Below are positions 6,660 through 15,459 of a DNA stretch of 16,279 nt, piece after piece. The position numbers and the translations under genes are program-made. Each line of letters opens with the position of its first letter. Positions within the stretch are counted from its first letter, which is position 1. Below the pieces are notes generated by a model, which did no database searches, was not told the DNA's origin, and worked only from the letters and a program-made list of their open reading frames with translations. This DNA is from Streptomyces fulvoviolaceus (lineage in GTDB: Bacteria; Actinomycetota; Actinomycetes; Streptomycetales; Streptomycetaceae). Where the stretch lies: positions 1-16,279 of the forward strand of contig NZ_JOEY01000107.1 of NCBI RefSeq assembly GCF_000718165.1. The letters run 5' to 3'.

Positions 6660-8465
6660 CTACTGGACGAGCTCCCAGTCCTGCGAGCCGTCCGTGGCCG
6701 CGTTCTGCAAGGTCAGCGGCGCACCGTCGGACGCACCGGTCAGGTACAGGCTCGTGTTCTTGACCGACTGCAGTCTGTAGAACCCGTCGCTGGTCCTGAT
6801 CAGGTTCCAGCTGCCGGTGGCGCTGTTGTCGACCCATTGGCCGATCCGTTGGCCGGCCGTCGCGTTGCCCGTCCAGATGGCCGCCGCGCGGCCGCCCGAC
6901 TTGTTCAGCAGGGTTGTGCCGCCGTTCGGTTCGGTCACCACGTGCCAGTACTGGGTGTCCGGGTTCGCCGCCGCGCCGGGGTCCTCCAGGACGACGTCGG
7001 GAACGTCGCCGTTGCCGAGGTTCGCGTCGTTGGTGTTGTTCCCGGTACCGATCACCTGGTCGGTCCTGCGGTTGACCAACTGGTAGTAGGCGCCGGCCGA
7101 TCGGCCGAGGTCGACCTCGGCGTAGGCGAGCGTCGAGGTGCCCTGGTTGTTGAGGATCGCGATGCGGCCGGTGCCCTCGACGTACTGCAGGTTGCGGCTG
7201 TAACCGGCCGGTGACGTCGTCTGGTACTCCTTCCACGTGCCGTCGCTGCGTCCGCTCTCGTTGACCCAGACGCTGCCGCTGCCGGCCGCGTTGTAGACCA
7301 GGCGCCCGCCGGGCAGCCTGATGATCACCGGACTGCCGTTCCTGGCGAGCGGACGGGAACCGGTGTCGACCGGCAGGGAGGCGACGTCCGTGCCGGTGGC
7401 GGAACCGCGGTAGAACTCCAACGGGTTGTCGGCGACCACGTACCTGGTGTTGGCTCCGCCGCCCCAGTACTCGAAGGGGAGCATCCACTTGCCGTCGGTC
7501 GTGCGCACGACGTTCGTCATGCCCGGCCGGCCGCCGCCGATCTCCGTCTTGCCGCCTCCCATGTTCTGGGTCAGTCCGGCGACGTCGACGACGGGTGCGC
7601 TCCACTGCGCACTACGACCGTCCCAGGTCTTGTGGGCGAGGATCTGGCCCAGGGAGTCCGTGGCCGTGTCGTTGGCGGGGTCCAGCGTCGGGACGCCGGT
7701 GCTCGCGTTGAAGCCGGTGTAGTCGTTCTCGTCGGAGTAGTAGCAGACGAGTTGGCCCTTGTAGACCATCAGGTACGGCTCCCACAGGGGATCCACCTGC
7801 TTGTTCGTGTTCGCGGCGGCGATGTTCTGCCCGGTCGCGCCCGCGCTGCCGCCCTGCCAGCCGCCGGTTGCGACGATGTTGAGGACCTTCCACGTCGCGC
7901 CTTCGTCGGTGCTGGAGTACAGGGCGATCGCCAGGTCCTTGCGGTCCCCGTCGTTGGACGGCGTCCAGTTCGGGTCGGCCGCCTTGTGCTCCTTGTAGTA
8001 GTAGTCGTCGCCCGACACGACGCTCGCGAGGAGCAGTGTGCCCTGCTTCAGGTTCCCGACGTCCTGCGGAAGCGTGTAGAGGTACGGGTTCGTCCAATTG
8101 CTCGTGTACTTCGCGTACTTGGAGTCGCTGGAGAGGTACGCGGGAGCCTTGACCTCCGACAGCGGCTGCCACGACGTGCCGTGGTCGTCGCTCTTGTACA
8201 CGGGGAGAGTCTGTCTGTCGGCGCTGCCCGTCGCCGACACGACCGTGGACTTCTCGAACGACGCGACCAGACGCCCGCTCGGCAGCTGCGCCGACTTCGG
8301 GTAGATCGCGCAGTTGCCCCGCCCCTTCAGACACGGTTCGCTGCCGAGCTGGTAGAGGATTCCGCCCGTCGGGTTGTACGCCTGTGCACTGGAGGCGGGT
8401 ATCGCCAGCATCGCTGATGCCGCGACGAAGGTTCCCAGCGCTTTTCCTGCTCTTCTTCTGTGCAT
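6660..8465 (-). CDS. Secreted sialidase-fold glycoside hydrolase (GH93-like) with C-terminal ricin B-type lectin domain
   Basis: A 601-residue extracellular enzyme. ATG 8465 follows GAGGAGG closely. Residues 1-29 form a signal peptide (basic start, hydrophobic core, cleavage likely after SSAQA). The catalytic part (about 30-455) is a beta-propeller with two clear Asp-boxes, SDDHGTSW (92-99) and STDEGATW (185-192). WEPYLMVYKGQLVCYYSD (228-245) and GGRPGMTNVV...FEYWGG (311-336) resemble GH93 exo-arabinanases; Glu229 and Glu332 are candidate catalytic acids by position only. Residues about 459-601 are a ricin-type carbohydrate-binding domain with QYW, SWN and QDW repeats. It is the last gene of the sugar operon, 47 bases after GH42. 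The likely role is to release arabino-oligosaccharides or arabinose-containing units from plant polymers. A sialidase or another propeller glycosidase remains possible. Confidence 0.85.
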   Translation of the reverse strand: MHRRRAGKALGTFVAASAMLAIPASSAQAYNPTGGILYQLGSEPCLKGRGNCAIYPKSAQLPSGRLVASFEKSTVVSATGSADRQTLPVYKSDDHGTSWQPLSEVKAPAYLSSDSKYAKYTSNWTNPYLYTLPQDVGNLKQGTLLLASVVSGDDYYYKEHKAADPNWTPSNDGDRKDLAIALYSSTDEGATWKVLNIVATGGWQGGSAGATGQNIAAANTNKQVDPLWEPYLMVYKGQLVCYYSDENDYTGFNASTGVPTLDPANDTATDSLGQILAHKTWDGRSAQWSAPVVDVAGLTQNMGGGKTEIGGGRPGMTNVVRTTDGKWMLPFEYWGGGANTRYVVADNPLEFYRGSATGTDVASLPVDTGSRPLARNGSPVIIRLPGGRLVYNAAGSGSVWVNESGRSDGTWKEYQTTSPAGYSRNLQYVEGTGRIAILNNQGTSTLAYAEVDLGRSAGAYYQLVNRRTDQVIGTGNNTNDANLGNGDVPDVVLEDPGAAANPDTQYWHVVTEPNGGTTLLNKSGGRAAAIWTGNATAGQRIGQWVDNSATGSWNLIRTSDGFYRLQSVKNTSLYLTGASDGAPLTLQNAATDGSQDWELVQ

Positions 8466-8512
8466 TGCCCCTCCTCGGGGGATGGCCACGGTGGTGCCGG
8501 TAAGGGGGCGGA

Positions 8513-10651
8513 TCAGGAGACGAGTACGCGGACGTCCCAGGCGCCGAGGTTTAGTGCTGTGCCCGCGGGGAGAGAGGTGCCGGTCACTGCGTCGGTGAGG
8601 TCCACCGGGGCGGGGACGCTCGCGGGTTCCCAGCTCCAGTTGTGGACGATGTGGACGCGGCGTCCGTCGGGTGAGGTGCCGGTCGTCGCGGTCACGGAGG
8701 CCGGGAGGTCCTGCCAGGCGTTGCGGGGGGCCGGTGCCAACCAGGTGGCCAGGGTCCGGGCAAGATCGCGGCCGGGGATGGTGCCGACGGTGGTCACGCG
8801 GCCCTGGCCGTGGCGGCGGGTGGTGACCGCGGGCCAGCGGCCGAAGTGCGGGTGGTCGTACTCGACGAGGACGTCGGCGTCGGTGACGGTCAGGCCGTCC
8901 GCCCAGTGGGTCGCCGTCGCGCCCGCCGGCAGGTCGAACGGTCCGCCGGACGCCGACCGCACGGGGACCTCTCGTACGAGGTTGCTGAACTCGTCGTACT
9001 GGACGCCCGCGGCCTCCACCAGCCGTCCGGGCGCCGGCTCGTGCCGGGCCCGCGCCTCGTGGTCGGCGTAGCCGGTGCGCGGGCCGAGGACCAGGTGGCC
9101 GCCTGCTTCCGCGTAGGCCGCGAGCCAGTCGAGCGTCGAGTCGGCGGCGACGTACAACGCCGGGACGACGAGGACGGGGTGGCGGCGGACGGCCTCCTCG
9201 GGCGTCAGGCCTTCCCGCTCGCCGCGCGGGTCGTGCAGCTGGCGGGCGTGGACGATGCGGACCTGGCGGCCGGAGTCGAAGGCGCCGCGGTAGAAGGGGT
9301 CGAAGATGCGGTGGTAGGCGGTCGGGTCGGGTTCTCCCTCCGGCTTGGCGAGAGGCGGGTACTTCTGCATCAGCCATTTGCTCGGCGTCGAGTACACCAT
9401 CGTGATGTCGGCGTCCGGTTCGAGCCCGGCCACCAGCGGGCCCGCGGCGTCGAACTCCGCGCCCAGCCGGGCCAGTTCGGCGTAGGTGCGGCCGGGCTGT
9501 CCGGTGTGGGGCAGGATGCCGCCCCAGTAGGTCTCCGCCCCGAAGTGCAGCGTGTGCCAGTGCCAGTACTCGATCATGCGGGCCCCGCGCCCGACCAGCG
9601 CCCAGGCGGCCTGGCGCCACTGGCCGTCGTAGGCGGGGCGGTTGTCCCACGGCATGCCGATGGAGCCGGCGTTGGTCTCGGTGACCAGGAAGGGCTCCTG
9701 GCGGGAGGAGAACATCCAGTCCGCGGTCTGGTACAGCGCCCAGACGCCGGTGGTCTGCCAGATCTGCTCGTGACCGTCGGGCGTGGGGTCGGGCAGCAGC
9801 AGATCGTCCTGCATGCCGTAGTACGCGTTGCCGGTGGCGATGTCGAGCCGGTCGGTCAGCTCGTCGTCCTCGACTCCGGGGCGCTTGTAGGAGATGCAGG
9901 TGGTGACGAACTGCTCGGGCCGGGCGTACTCGCGGACGATGTCGGCCTGCCAGCCGATGAACTCGGTGACCTGCCGGGCCTGGAACTCCCGCCAGGCGAC
10001 GTCGTACTGCGGCTGGGCGTTGCCGTCCGGGGTCCACAGGTCGGCCCAGGTCGACAACCGGTGCGACCAATAGACCAGCCCCCACTCGCGGTTGAGGGTC
10101 TCGACGTCGCCGTACTTGTCGCGCAGATGGTCGGTGAAGCGCTGGAAGACGCCGTGGTTGTGGAAGAGCTCCAGGCCGGGTTCGTTGTCGACCTGGAAGC
10201 CGATGACCGCCGGGTGGCCGACGTACCGGGCGACGATCTTGCGGATGATCCGCTCGGCGTGGAAGCGGAACGCGGGGTGGGTGAAGTCGACTTCCTGGCG
10301 GGCGCCCCAGCCGATGCGCTCGCCGGTGCGCCGCTCGCCGGTGATCTCGGGGTACTGACGGGCGAGCCACGGCGGGACGGCGTACGTGGGGGTGCCGAGG
10401 ACGACGGAGATGCCGCGCTCGTGGGCGCCGTCGAGGACCGGCTGGAGCCAGTCGAGGTCGAAGCGGCCGCTCGTAGGCTCCCAGGTCGACCACACCGACT
10501 CACCGACCCGGATGACGGTGACATGCGCGTCGGACATCAGGTCCAGGTCGGTCTTGAGGCGCTCGTCGGGCCGCAGTTCGGGGTCGTAGGAAGGCGTGTA
10601 CTCGTGGTAGTACGCGGCGCCGAAGAGGACGCGGGCAGGCAGAGCCGCCAT
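8513..10651 (-). CDS. GH42 beta-galactosidase, intracellular
   Basis: A 712-residue glycoside hydrolase family 42 enzyme that hydrolyses terminal beta-galactosyl (in some members alpha-L-arabinopyranosyl) residues from oligosaccharides. ATG 10651 follows GGAGG at about 8 bases. The TIM-barrel starts LFGAAYYHEYTP. The acid/base is Glu157 in FQVDNEPGLE and the nucleophile is probably Glu325 in FLVTETNAG. The usual order of catalytic barrel, trimerisation domain and C-terminal beta-domain fits the length. The four-cysteine zinc cluster of some GH42 enzymes is absent. There is no signal peptide, so it acts on imported sugars. It lies 35 bases after the MalG-type permease gene and before the secreted glycosidase, in one operon. 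A 688-codon open frame on the opposite strand is a GC-bias shadow. Confidence 0.96.
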   Translation of the reverse strand: MAALPARVLFGAAYYHEYTPSYDPELRPDERLKTDLDLMSDAHVTVIRVGESVWSTWEPTSGRFDLDWLQPVLDGAHERGISVVLGTPTYAVPPWLARQYPEITGERRTGERIGWGARQEVDFTHPAFRFHAERIIRKIVARYVGHPAVIGFQVDNEPGLELFHNHGVFQRFTDHLRDKYGDVETLNREWGLVYWSHRLSTWADLWTPDGNAQPQYDVAWREFQARQVTEFIGWQADIVREYARPEQFVTTCISYKRPGVEDDELTDRLDIATGNAYYGMQDDLLLPDPTPDGHEQIWQTTGVWALYQTADWMFSSRQEPFLVTETNAGSIGMPWDNRPAYDGQWRQAAWALVGRGARMIEYWHWHTLHFGAETYWGGILPHTGQPGRTYAELARLGAEFDAAGPLVAGLEPDADITMVYSTPSKWLMQKYPPLAKPEGEPDPTAYHRIFDPFYRGAFDSGRQVRIVHARQLHDPRGEREGLTPEEAVRRHPVLVVPALYVAADSTLDWLAAYAEAGGHLVLGPRTGYADHEARARHEPAPGRLVEAAGVQYDEFSNLVREVPVRSASGGPFDLPAGATATHWADGLTVTDADVLVEYDHPHFGRWPAVTTRRHGQGRVTTVGTIPGRDLARTLATWLAPAPRNAWQDLPASVTATTGTSPDGRRVHIVHNWSWEPASVPAPVDLTDAVTGTSLPAGTALNLGAWDVRVLVS

Positions 10652-10686
10652 GAAGGAAACCTCCGGAGGAAAGTGGGGGAGTTGGG

Positions 10687-11619
10687 CTACTGCTTGACGC
10701 CGCCGGCGGCCAGACCGCTCTGCCAGTACCGCTGGAGCAGCAGGAAGGCCACGACGAGGGGCAGGATCGAGATCAGGGAGCCGGTCACGACGAGCGCGAG
10801 CATGTCGCTGCTGGCGCCGGCCCCGCCGTTCTGGGCTTGCGCGGCCCAGGAGGACAGGCCGACCGTGATCGGGTAGAGGTCCGGGTCGTTGAGCATGATC
10901 AGCGGCAGGAAGTAGTTGTTCCAGGTCGCCACCAGCGTGAACAGCAGGACGGTCACCAGGCCCGGCGCGAGCAGGCGCAGAGCGATCGTGAAGAAGATCC
11001 GGGCTTCCCCGGCGCCGTCGATGCGGGCGGCCTCCAGGATGCTGTCGGGCACGGCGTCCTGGGCGTAGACGCGCATCAGGTACAGGCCGAACGGGTTGAC
11101 CAGGGAGGGCAGGATGATCGCCCAGGGCGTGTTGACCAGGCCCGCCTCGGCGAAGAGCAGATAGGTCGGGATCGCCAGGGCGGTGGTCGGGACCATGACT
11201 GCGCCGAGGACCAGGTTGAAGCCGAACCGGTCGCCGCGGAAACGGAACTTGGCGAAGCCGTACCCGGCCGCGGCCGCGAGCAGGGCGGCACCGACGGAGC
11301 TCACCACGGCGTACATCACCGTGTTGAGCAGCCAGTGCACGAAGACTCCGTCGTCCTGGGTGAAGGTCGCCTTGATGTTCGCCAGCAGTTGCGGAGCGTC
11401 GGAGAACCACAGGCCGAAGCTGTTGAACAGGTCCTGGGTGCTCTTGGTGGAGGCGATCAGCAGCCAGAACAGGGGGAGGAGGAAGTAGGCCAGGGCGGCC
11501 AGCATGGCGATCGTCAGCGGGGTGCTGCGGCGTGAACGGGAACGGCGGCGTCGCCGAGGTGCGACAGGAACCGTGTCCGTCACCGCGACGGCGGTGACCG
11601 TGGGGGTCGTGGTCGTCAC
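10687..11619 (-). CDS. Carbohydrate ABC transporter permease, MalG-type
   Basis: A 310-residue inner-membrane permease of the CUT1 family with six predicted membrane helices. GTG at 11619 is chosen because AGGAGG lies 6 bases upstream, and the codon overlaps the stop of the preceding permease (GTGA, 11616-11619), implying translational coupling. An Arg/Ser-rich cytoplasmic N-terminus (PRRRRRSRSRR) is followed by the first helix. The EAA loop that contacts the ATPase reads EAARIDGAGEARIFFTIALR. The C-terminal QRYWQSGLAAGGVKQ is typical of MalG-type subunits. It forms the transport channel together with the 11616-12512 protein. Confidence 0.96.
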   Translation of the reverse strand: MTTTTPTVTAVAVTDTVPVAPRRRRRSRSRRSTPLTIAMLAALAYFLLPLFWLLIASTKSTQDLFNSFGLWFSDAPQLLANIKATFTQDDGVFVHWLLNTVMYAVVSSVGAALLAAAAGYGFAKFRFRGDRFGFNLVLGAVMVPTTALAIPTYLLFAEAGLVNTPWAIILPSLVNPFGLYLMRVYAQDAVPDSILEAARIDGAGEARIFFTIALRLLAPGLVTVLLFTLVATWNNYFLPLIMLNDPDLYPITVGLSSWAAQAQNGGAGASSDMLALVVTGSLISILPLVVAFLLLQRYWQSGLAAGGVKQ

Positions 11620-12512
11620 GGGGTCCTCCTGCGGTTCGCGGTGAGCAGGACGGCGTAGGAGGCGATCACGATGACGAGGCCGAGGAGGAAGGACACCGTG
11701 GCCGCGTAGTTGACCTGCTGGCCGGTGAAGGCGAGGGAGTAGGCGTAGAGGTTGGCGGTGTAGGAGCTGCTGATGACGTCCGGTGCGACCTTCATCAGCA
11801 GGTTCGGTTCGTTGAAGAGCTGGAAGCTGCCGATGACGGAGAACAGCAGGGTGAGCAGCAACGCCGGCTTGAGCGCGGGGAGTTTGACGGACCAGGCGAT
11901 CCGCCAGGCGCCGGCGCCGTCCATGGCGGCCGCCTCGTACAGCTCGTGCGGGATGGTGCGCAGGGCGGCGTACAGGATGATCATGTTGTAGCCGACGAAC
12001 TCCCAGGTCACGATGTTCGCCAGACTGCCGAGCATCCAGCCCTCGCTGAGGAAGCCGGGGACCGGCAGGTCCAGGTTCCGGCTCAGCTGGGCGAACGGGC
12101 CGAAGTCCGGGCCGTAGAGGTAGCCCCACATGAGCGCGGCGACCACGCTCGGCACGGCGTACGGCACGAAGATGCCCAGCCGGATCACCCGAGCGAGCCG
12201 CAGCAGACCGCTGTCCAGCGCGAGGGCGAACAGCAGCGCCAGCAGCAGCATCACCGGGACCTGGATCACGAAGAACAGCGCGACGCGTCCGACGCCGTGG
12301 ATGAGCAGCGGATCCTGGACGGCCTTGACGTAGTTGTCCAGCCCGACGAACGCCGTGCCGCCGATGAGGCGTTCCTGGAACAGGCTGAGGTAGGCGGCGT
12401 AGCCGAGCGGGGCCAGGAAGAGCAGGAGGAAGAGCACCATGAACGGTGCGACGAACAGCGGCCCTGCCGCACGGCGCTTCCCCTTGGCCGGGGCCGCGGT
12501 GGTGGCACCCAT
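11616..12512 (-). CDS. Carbohydrate ABC transporter permease, MalF-type
   Basis: A 298-residue inner-membrane permease of the CUT1 family, six membrane helices, starting GPLFVAPFMVLFLLLFLAPL. The EAA loop reads EAAAMDGAGAWRIAWSVKLP. ATG 12512 is one base after the stop of the binding-protein gene and has GGGGAG just upstream inside that gene, so the two are translated as a unit. It is the partner of the downstream MalG-type permease. No ATP-binding subunit is encoded in the window; in Streptomyces such importers typically use the shared ATPase MsiK encoded elsewhere, which is an inference here. Confidence 0.96.
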   Translation of the reverse strand: MGATTAAPAKGKRRAAGPLFVAPFMVLFLLLFLAPLGYAAYLSLFQERLIGGTAFVGLDNYVKAVQDPLLIHGVGRVALFFVIQVPVMLLLALLFALALDSGLLRLARVIRLGIFVPYAVPSVVAALMWGYLYGPDFGPFAQLSRNLDLPVPGFLSEGWMLGSLANIVTWEFVGYNMIILYAALRTIPHELYEAAAMDGAGAWRIAWSVKLPALKPALLLTLLFSVIGSFQLFNEPNLLMKVAPDVISSSYTANLYAYSLAFTGQQVNYAATVSFLLGLVIVIASYAVLLTANRRRTP

Positions 12513-12513
12513 C

Positions 12514-13905
12514 TCAGCTCCCCTTGACGGTGAAGCCCTGGCCCTTGGCGTACGTCGTCAGTCGCGACTGCCACGTGCCGAGCGCGCGGACGGTGTCGGT
12601 CTTGTCGGCGAGGGACTTGCCGACCGTCTCCGTCCAGTCGGTGGCCGCCTGGTCGAGGAACGGCGGCCACTGGAAGGAGGAGTTGACCGTGGAACTGATG
12701 TCGGCGAACAGCTGGTTGACCTTCTGGCCGCCGTAGAACGACGGCGCCTGGCCGACGAACTCGGCGTCCGTGAGCAGGGCCTTGGTCGCCGGGAAGAAGA
12801 ACTGCTCGGTGGCGAACATCCGCGCGCTGGCCGGGTCGGTGTTCAGGAACTTCGCGAACTCGGCTGCCGCGATGGGGTTCTTGGTCGAGCGGATGACGGC
12901 GGTGGTCGAGCCGCCCCAGTTGCCCGAGCTCGGCTTGGCGGCGTCCCACTGAGGCAGCGGGGCCGCCCGCCACTTGCCCGCGGTGGCCTTGGCGGAGCCG
13001 GAGAGGAAGACGGGCCCCCAGGCGGCGGTGAGCCAGGTGGCGTACTTGCCCTTGTTGAGCGCGGCGTACCAGGCGTCGGTGAAGTCCGGCTCGACGCCGA
13101 TGACCCCCTCCTTCGCGAGCCCGCCCCAGTACTCGCCGAGCTTCCTGGAGACGGCGTCGTCGACGCTGATGGTGAGGTCGCTCTTGCCGTCGGTCACATA
13201 GGGCTTGGCGCCCGCCTGCCACTGCAGGCCGTGCCAGGCGGCGGGCTGGTTCGCCGCGAGGTTGGTGAGGTAGACGTCGGGGTCGGCCTTGTGGAGCTTC
13301 CGTGCCGCCGCGGCGAACTCGTCCCAGGTCCCCGGGACTTCGATGCCGTGCTCGTCGAAGATGTCCTGCCGGTACAGCATGCCCATCGGGCCGGTGTCCT
13401 GGGGGATCGCCCACACCTCGCCGTCGCTGCCGCTGACCTGGCCCCAAGTCCAGTCGACGAACTGCTCCTTGAGCGCGGAGGCACCGTAAGGGCGAAGGTC
13501 CAGCAGGCTGTTGGTGATCGTGAAGGTCGGGATGGCCTGGTACTCGATCTGCACCATGTCCGGAGCGCCACTGCCCGCCTTGAGCGCCGTACGCAACTTG
13601 GTGTACTGCGGGGTGCCCTGGCCGGCGTTGACGATCTTGACCTTGACGGCCGGGTACTTCTTCTCGAAGAGCGCGATCTCCTTGGCGATGTTCGGGACCC
13701 AGGTCCAGAACGTCAGCTCGGTCGGCGTCTTCATCGCCTTGTCGATGTCGGCCTGGCTGACCGGCTTCGCGGCCGCGGAGGAACCGCCGGAGTCACCGCC
13801 GCCGCAAGCCGTGAGGGCGGCGCCGAGCGACAGAGCGCCCGTCGCGGTGAGGAACAGGCGACGGTTCATGGAGGAGGAACTGGCGAAGGACCCGGATATG
13901 GGCAT
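12514..13905 (-). CDS. Sugar ABC transporter substrate-binding lipoprotein (extracellular solute-binding family 1)
   Basis: A 463-residue lipid-anchored receptor that captures sugars outside the membrane and delivers them to the two permeases. The ATG at 13905 has GGGAG about 7 bases upstream; an inner ATG at 13869 lacks such a site, and a longer frame to 14103 is non-coding in character. The signal has NRRLFLTATGALSLG and a lipobox LTAC with the lipidated Cys34, followed by a Gly/Ser-rich linker. The twin arginines suggest possible export by the Tat route. The mature part has family hallmarks such as LTFWTWVPN, YPAVKVKIVNAGQGTP and a C-terminal WTETVGKSLADKTDTVRALG. It is the first gene of the operon. 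The substrate is inferred from the enzymes to be an arabinose- or galactose-containing oligosaccharide; sequence alone does not show it. Confidence 0.95.
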   Translation of the reverse strand: MPISGSFASSSSMNRRLFLTATGALSLGAALTACGGGDSGGSSAAAKPVSQADIDKAMKTPTELTFWTWVPNIAKEIALFEKKYPAVKVKIVNAGQGTPQYTKLRTALKAGSGAPDMVQIEYQAIPTFTITNSLLDLRPYGASALKEQFVDWTWGQVSGSDGEVWAIPQDTGPMGMLYRQDIFDEHGIEVPGTWDEFAAAARKLHKADPDVYLTNLAANQPAAWHGLQWQAGAKPYVTDGKSDLTISVDDAVSRKLGEYWGGLAKEGVIGVEPDFTDAWYAALNKGKYATWLTAAWGPVFLSGSAKATAGKWRAAPLPQWDAAKPSSGNWGGSTTAVIRSTKNPIAAAEFAKFLNTDPASARMFATEQFFFPATKALLTDAEFVGQAPSFYGGQKVNQLFADISSTVNSSFQWPPFLDQAATDWTETVGKSLADKTDTVRALGTWQSRLTTYAKGQGFTVKGS

Positions 13906-14081
13906 GGTGAACTCCCGCCGATGGCGAAGGGGACAGCACGCCGAGGGAGGGCGTGCGGGAAGGGATGACGAAGGAGAAAACAGGCGTGGGCGCGACGATC
14001 TGGGCGTCGAAGCCGACGGGTTCGGGAAGCGCGGCTGCGCGGACTGCGACCGGTGTACGGCACGCAGGTGTGTGCGGGACG

Positions 14082-14101
14082 GGCCGCAGTGCGCTGCGGC
14101 C
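14082..14101. promoter_or_regulatory. Perfect 8-bp inverted repeat upstream of sugar operon, candidate operator
   Basis: GGCCGCAG TGCG CTGCGGCC: perfect arms of 8 bp around a 4-base centre, about 180 bp upstream of the binding-protein start. It shares CTGCG/CGCAG half-words with an inverted repeat over the lacI promoter (15477-15504). It could be a LacI-family operator or an RNA hairpin. Confidence 0.4.
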
Positions 14102-14247
14102 ATGCGGCTCGAGAGCCACTGGGTGAAGGGAATGCCCGCGCCGCCCGGGTGGCGGGGTCGTCCGCGGTGGCGGGGACGCGGTCGGGCTGGGCAGGGGCTG
14201 AACCACGGCCAGTACGGCGGCCGGCCCCTGGGCTCACGCGCCGGGTC

Positions 14248-14263
14248 CGGGCTCCGAAGCCCG
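14248..14263 (-). terminator. Candidate terminator of the lacI-type gene
   Basis: A perfect 6-bp inverted repeat, CGGGCT CCGA AGCCCG, lies 16 bases after the lacI-type stop codon (14280). It is short and has no T-run, so terminator function is only plausible. Confidence 0.4.
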
Positions 14264-14279
14264 AACTGATCGGCGCCGT

Positions 14280-15422
14280 TCAGTGGTGGGTGGACGGGCC
14301 CTTCTCCGGGAGCGGGAGACCGGACGCCTCTCCACGGGATCGGGAGGCGCTATGTCGGCGGCGTCCCGGTGGCGTCCGGGGCGGCGGGGGCTGGGTCGAA
14401 GCACGGACGATGAGGTCGACCGGTGGGGCGCTCGCCGGCAGAGCCTCTGCCTGTGGGTTCTCGATGGCGTGTACGAGTCGCTTGAGCCCCTCCTGCGCCA
14501 CCGTGTCGAACGGCTGTCGCACCGTGGTCAGGGGAGGCGTCACATAGGCGGCGACCGGGATGTCGTCGAAGCCGACGACGCTGACGTCCTCCGGCACACT
14601 CCGGCCGGCTTCCGTCAGGGCCCGGATCAGGCCGATGGCCATGTCGTCGTTGGCGGCGAACACCGCCGTCACCTCGGGGTCGGCGGCCAGTTCCCGGCCC
14701 GCCGCGTAGCCGGAGGCGGCCGACCAGTCGCCCTGGATGACCGGCGGCTCGGTCCTGTCGTGCGCGGCCAGTGCCGCCCGCCATCCCTCGAGACGGTCCT
14801 TCGCGGCGTACCACCGCTGGGGACCGGCGAGGTGATGGACCGTCGGATGCCCCAGGTCCAGCAGATGCTCGACGGCCGCCCGCGCCATCCGGTCGGCGCC
14901 GCGTCCCCCGAACAACACCGTGGAGGCCGCGAAGGGCTGCGGCGCGCCGAGGACCAGAACCGGCACGTCGACGGGGACGGAGAGCTCTCCTGCGCCGCCG
15001 TCCTCATCGATCGGCTCGGAGATGACGATGCCGTCCACGCCCTGGTCGAGGAGCGAGTCGACGGCGCCGGCGAGGCCCGCCGGGTCGCCTTCCATCGTGT
15101 TGACCACGCGGAGCGCGTAGCCCGTGTCCCGGACGACCCGCTCCACACCCATGAGCAGCGAGGCGGGGCCGTACAGGGCCGTGCCGAGTGTCACCACGCC
15201 GATCGAGCGGGTCCGCCCGGAAGCCAGCGCCCGGGCGGCGTTGTTGCGCCGGTAGCCGAGCTGCTCGGCGGCGTCGAGGACGCGCCGGCGTACGTCGACG
15301 GAGACGTACGGCTCGTCGTTGAAGACCCTCGACACCGTCTTCTGCGAGACCCCGGCCACACGGGCCACGTCCACGCTGCGCGGCGCGCCGGGGCTTCCGT
15401 CCCGTCCTGTACCTCGCGTCAT
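14280..15422 (-). CDS. LacI-family transcriptional regulator of the sugar operon
   Basis: A 380-residue DNA-binding repressor type. ATG 15422 has GGGAGA about 6 bases upstream and places the helix-turn-helix (SVDVARVAGVSQKTVSRVFN, residues 16-35) near the N-terminus as usual; the longer frame from 15491 is rejected. The hinge region is LGYRRNNAARALASGRTRSIG. The periplasmic-binding-protein-like sugar-sensing domain follows, with AVFAANDDMAIGLIRAL, PEDVSVVGFDDIPVAAYVTP and LTTVRQPFD motifs. It has an unusual Pro/Arg-rich tail of about 40 residues after the core domain. It lies directly upstream of the sugar operon in the same direction, so it is probably its local regulator, released by a sugar ligand. 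Three inverted repeats around its own promoter suggest autoregulation. Confidence 0.95.
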   Translation of the reverse strand: MTRGTGRDGSPGAPRSVDVARVAGVSQKTVSRVFNDEPYVSVDVRRRVLDAAEQLGYRRNNAARALASGRTRSIGVVTLGTALYGPASLLMGVERVVRDTGYALRVVNTMEGDPAGLAGAVDSLLDQGVDGIVISEPIDEDGGAGELSVPVDVPVLVLGAPQPFAASTVLFGGRGADRMARAAVEHLLDLGHPTVHHLAGPQRWYAAKDRLEGWRAALAAHDRTEPPVIQGDWSAASGYAAGRELAADPEVTAVFAANDDMAIGLIRALTEAGRSVPEDVSVVGFDDIPVAAYVTPPLTTVRQPFDTVAQEGLKRLVHAIENPQAEALPASAPPVDLIVRASTQPPPPRTPPGRRRHSASRSRGEASGLPLPEKGPSTHH

Positions 15423-15459
15423 GAAGTCTCCCGATGGCCGCACGATCGAGCCCGATTCT

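Larger units (their letters stand above)
13906..14279 (-). promoter_or_regulatory. 374-bp leader/promoter region of the sugar operon
   Basis: Non-coding stretch between the lacI-type gene and the binding-protein gene. Open frames across it have no homology-like content and are Pro/Arg-rich shadows. No convincing -10/-35 pair was found. It holds an 8-bp inverted repeat (14082-14101), a smaller one, CGTCG/CGACG (14005-14018), and the word GACTGCG (14042-14048), which also forms half of an inverted repeat in the lacI promoter. The LacI regulator would be expected to act here. Confidence 0.55.

Noticed and set aside
6660..10493. A 1277-codon leftward open frame covering the glycosidase and much of GH42
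   Set aside because: Only the part from 8465 downward is the glycosidase gene. Upstream it is an out-of-phase shadow of GH42, with Arg/Pro-rich text and no homology.
8810..10876. A 688-codon rightward open frame antisense to GH42
   Set aside because: Typical long antisense frame in high-GC DNA; the translation is Val/Gly/Arg-rich and without motifs.
8513..11410. A 965-codon leftward frame extending GH42 upstream
   Set aside because: The part above 10651 crosses the permease gene in the wrong frame. The GH42 start with a ribosome site is at 10651.
12439..13968. A 509-codon rightward frame antisense to the binding-protein gene
   Set aside because: Shadow of a clear lipoprotein gene; no ribosome site or family motif.
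13793..14206. Small leftward frames in the sugar-operon leader
   Set aside because: Pro/Arg/Ser-rich text without motif or ribosome site; best read as non-coding leader.
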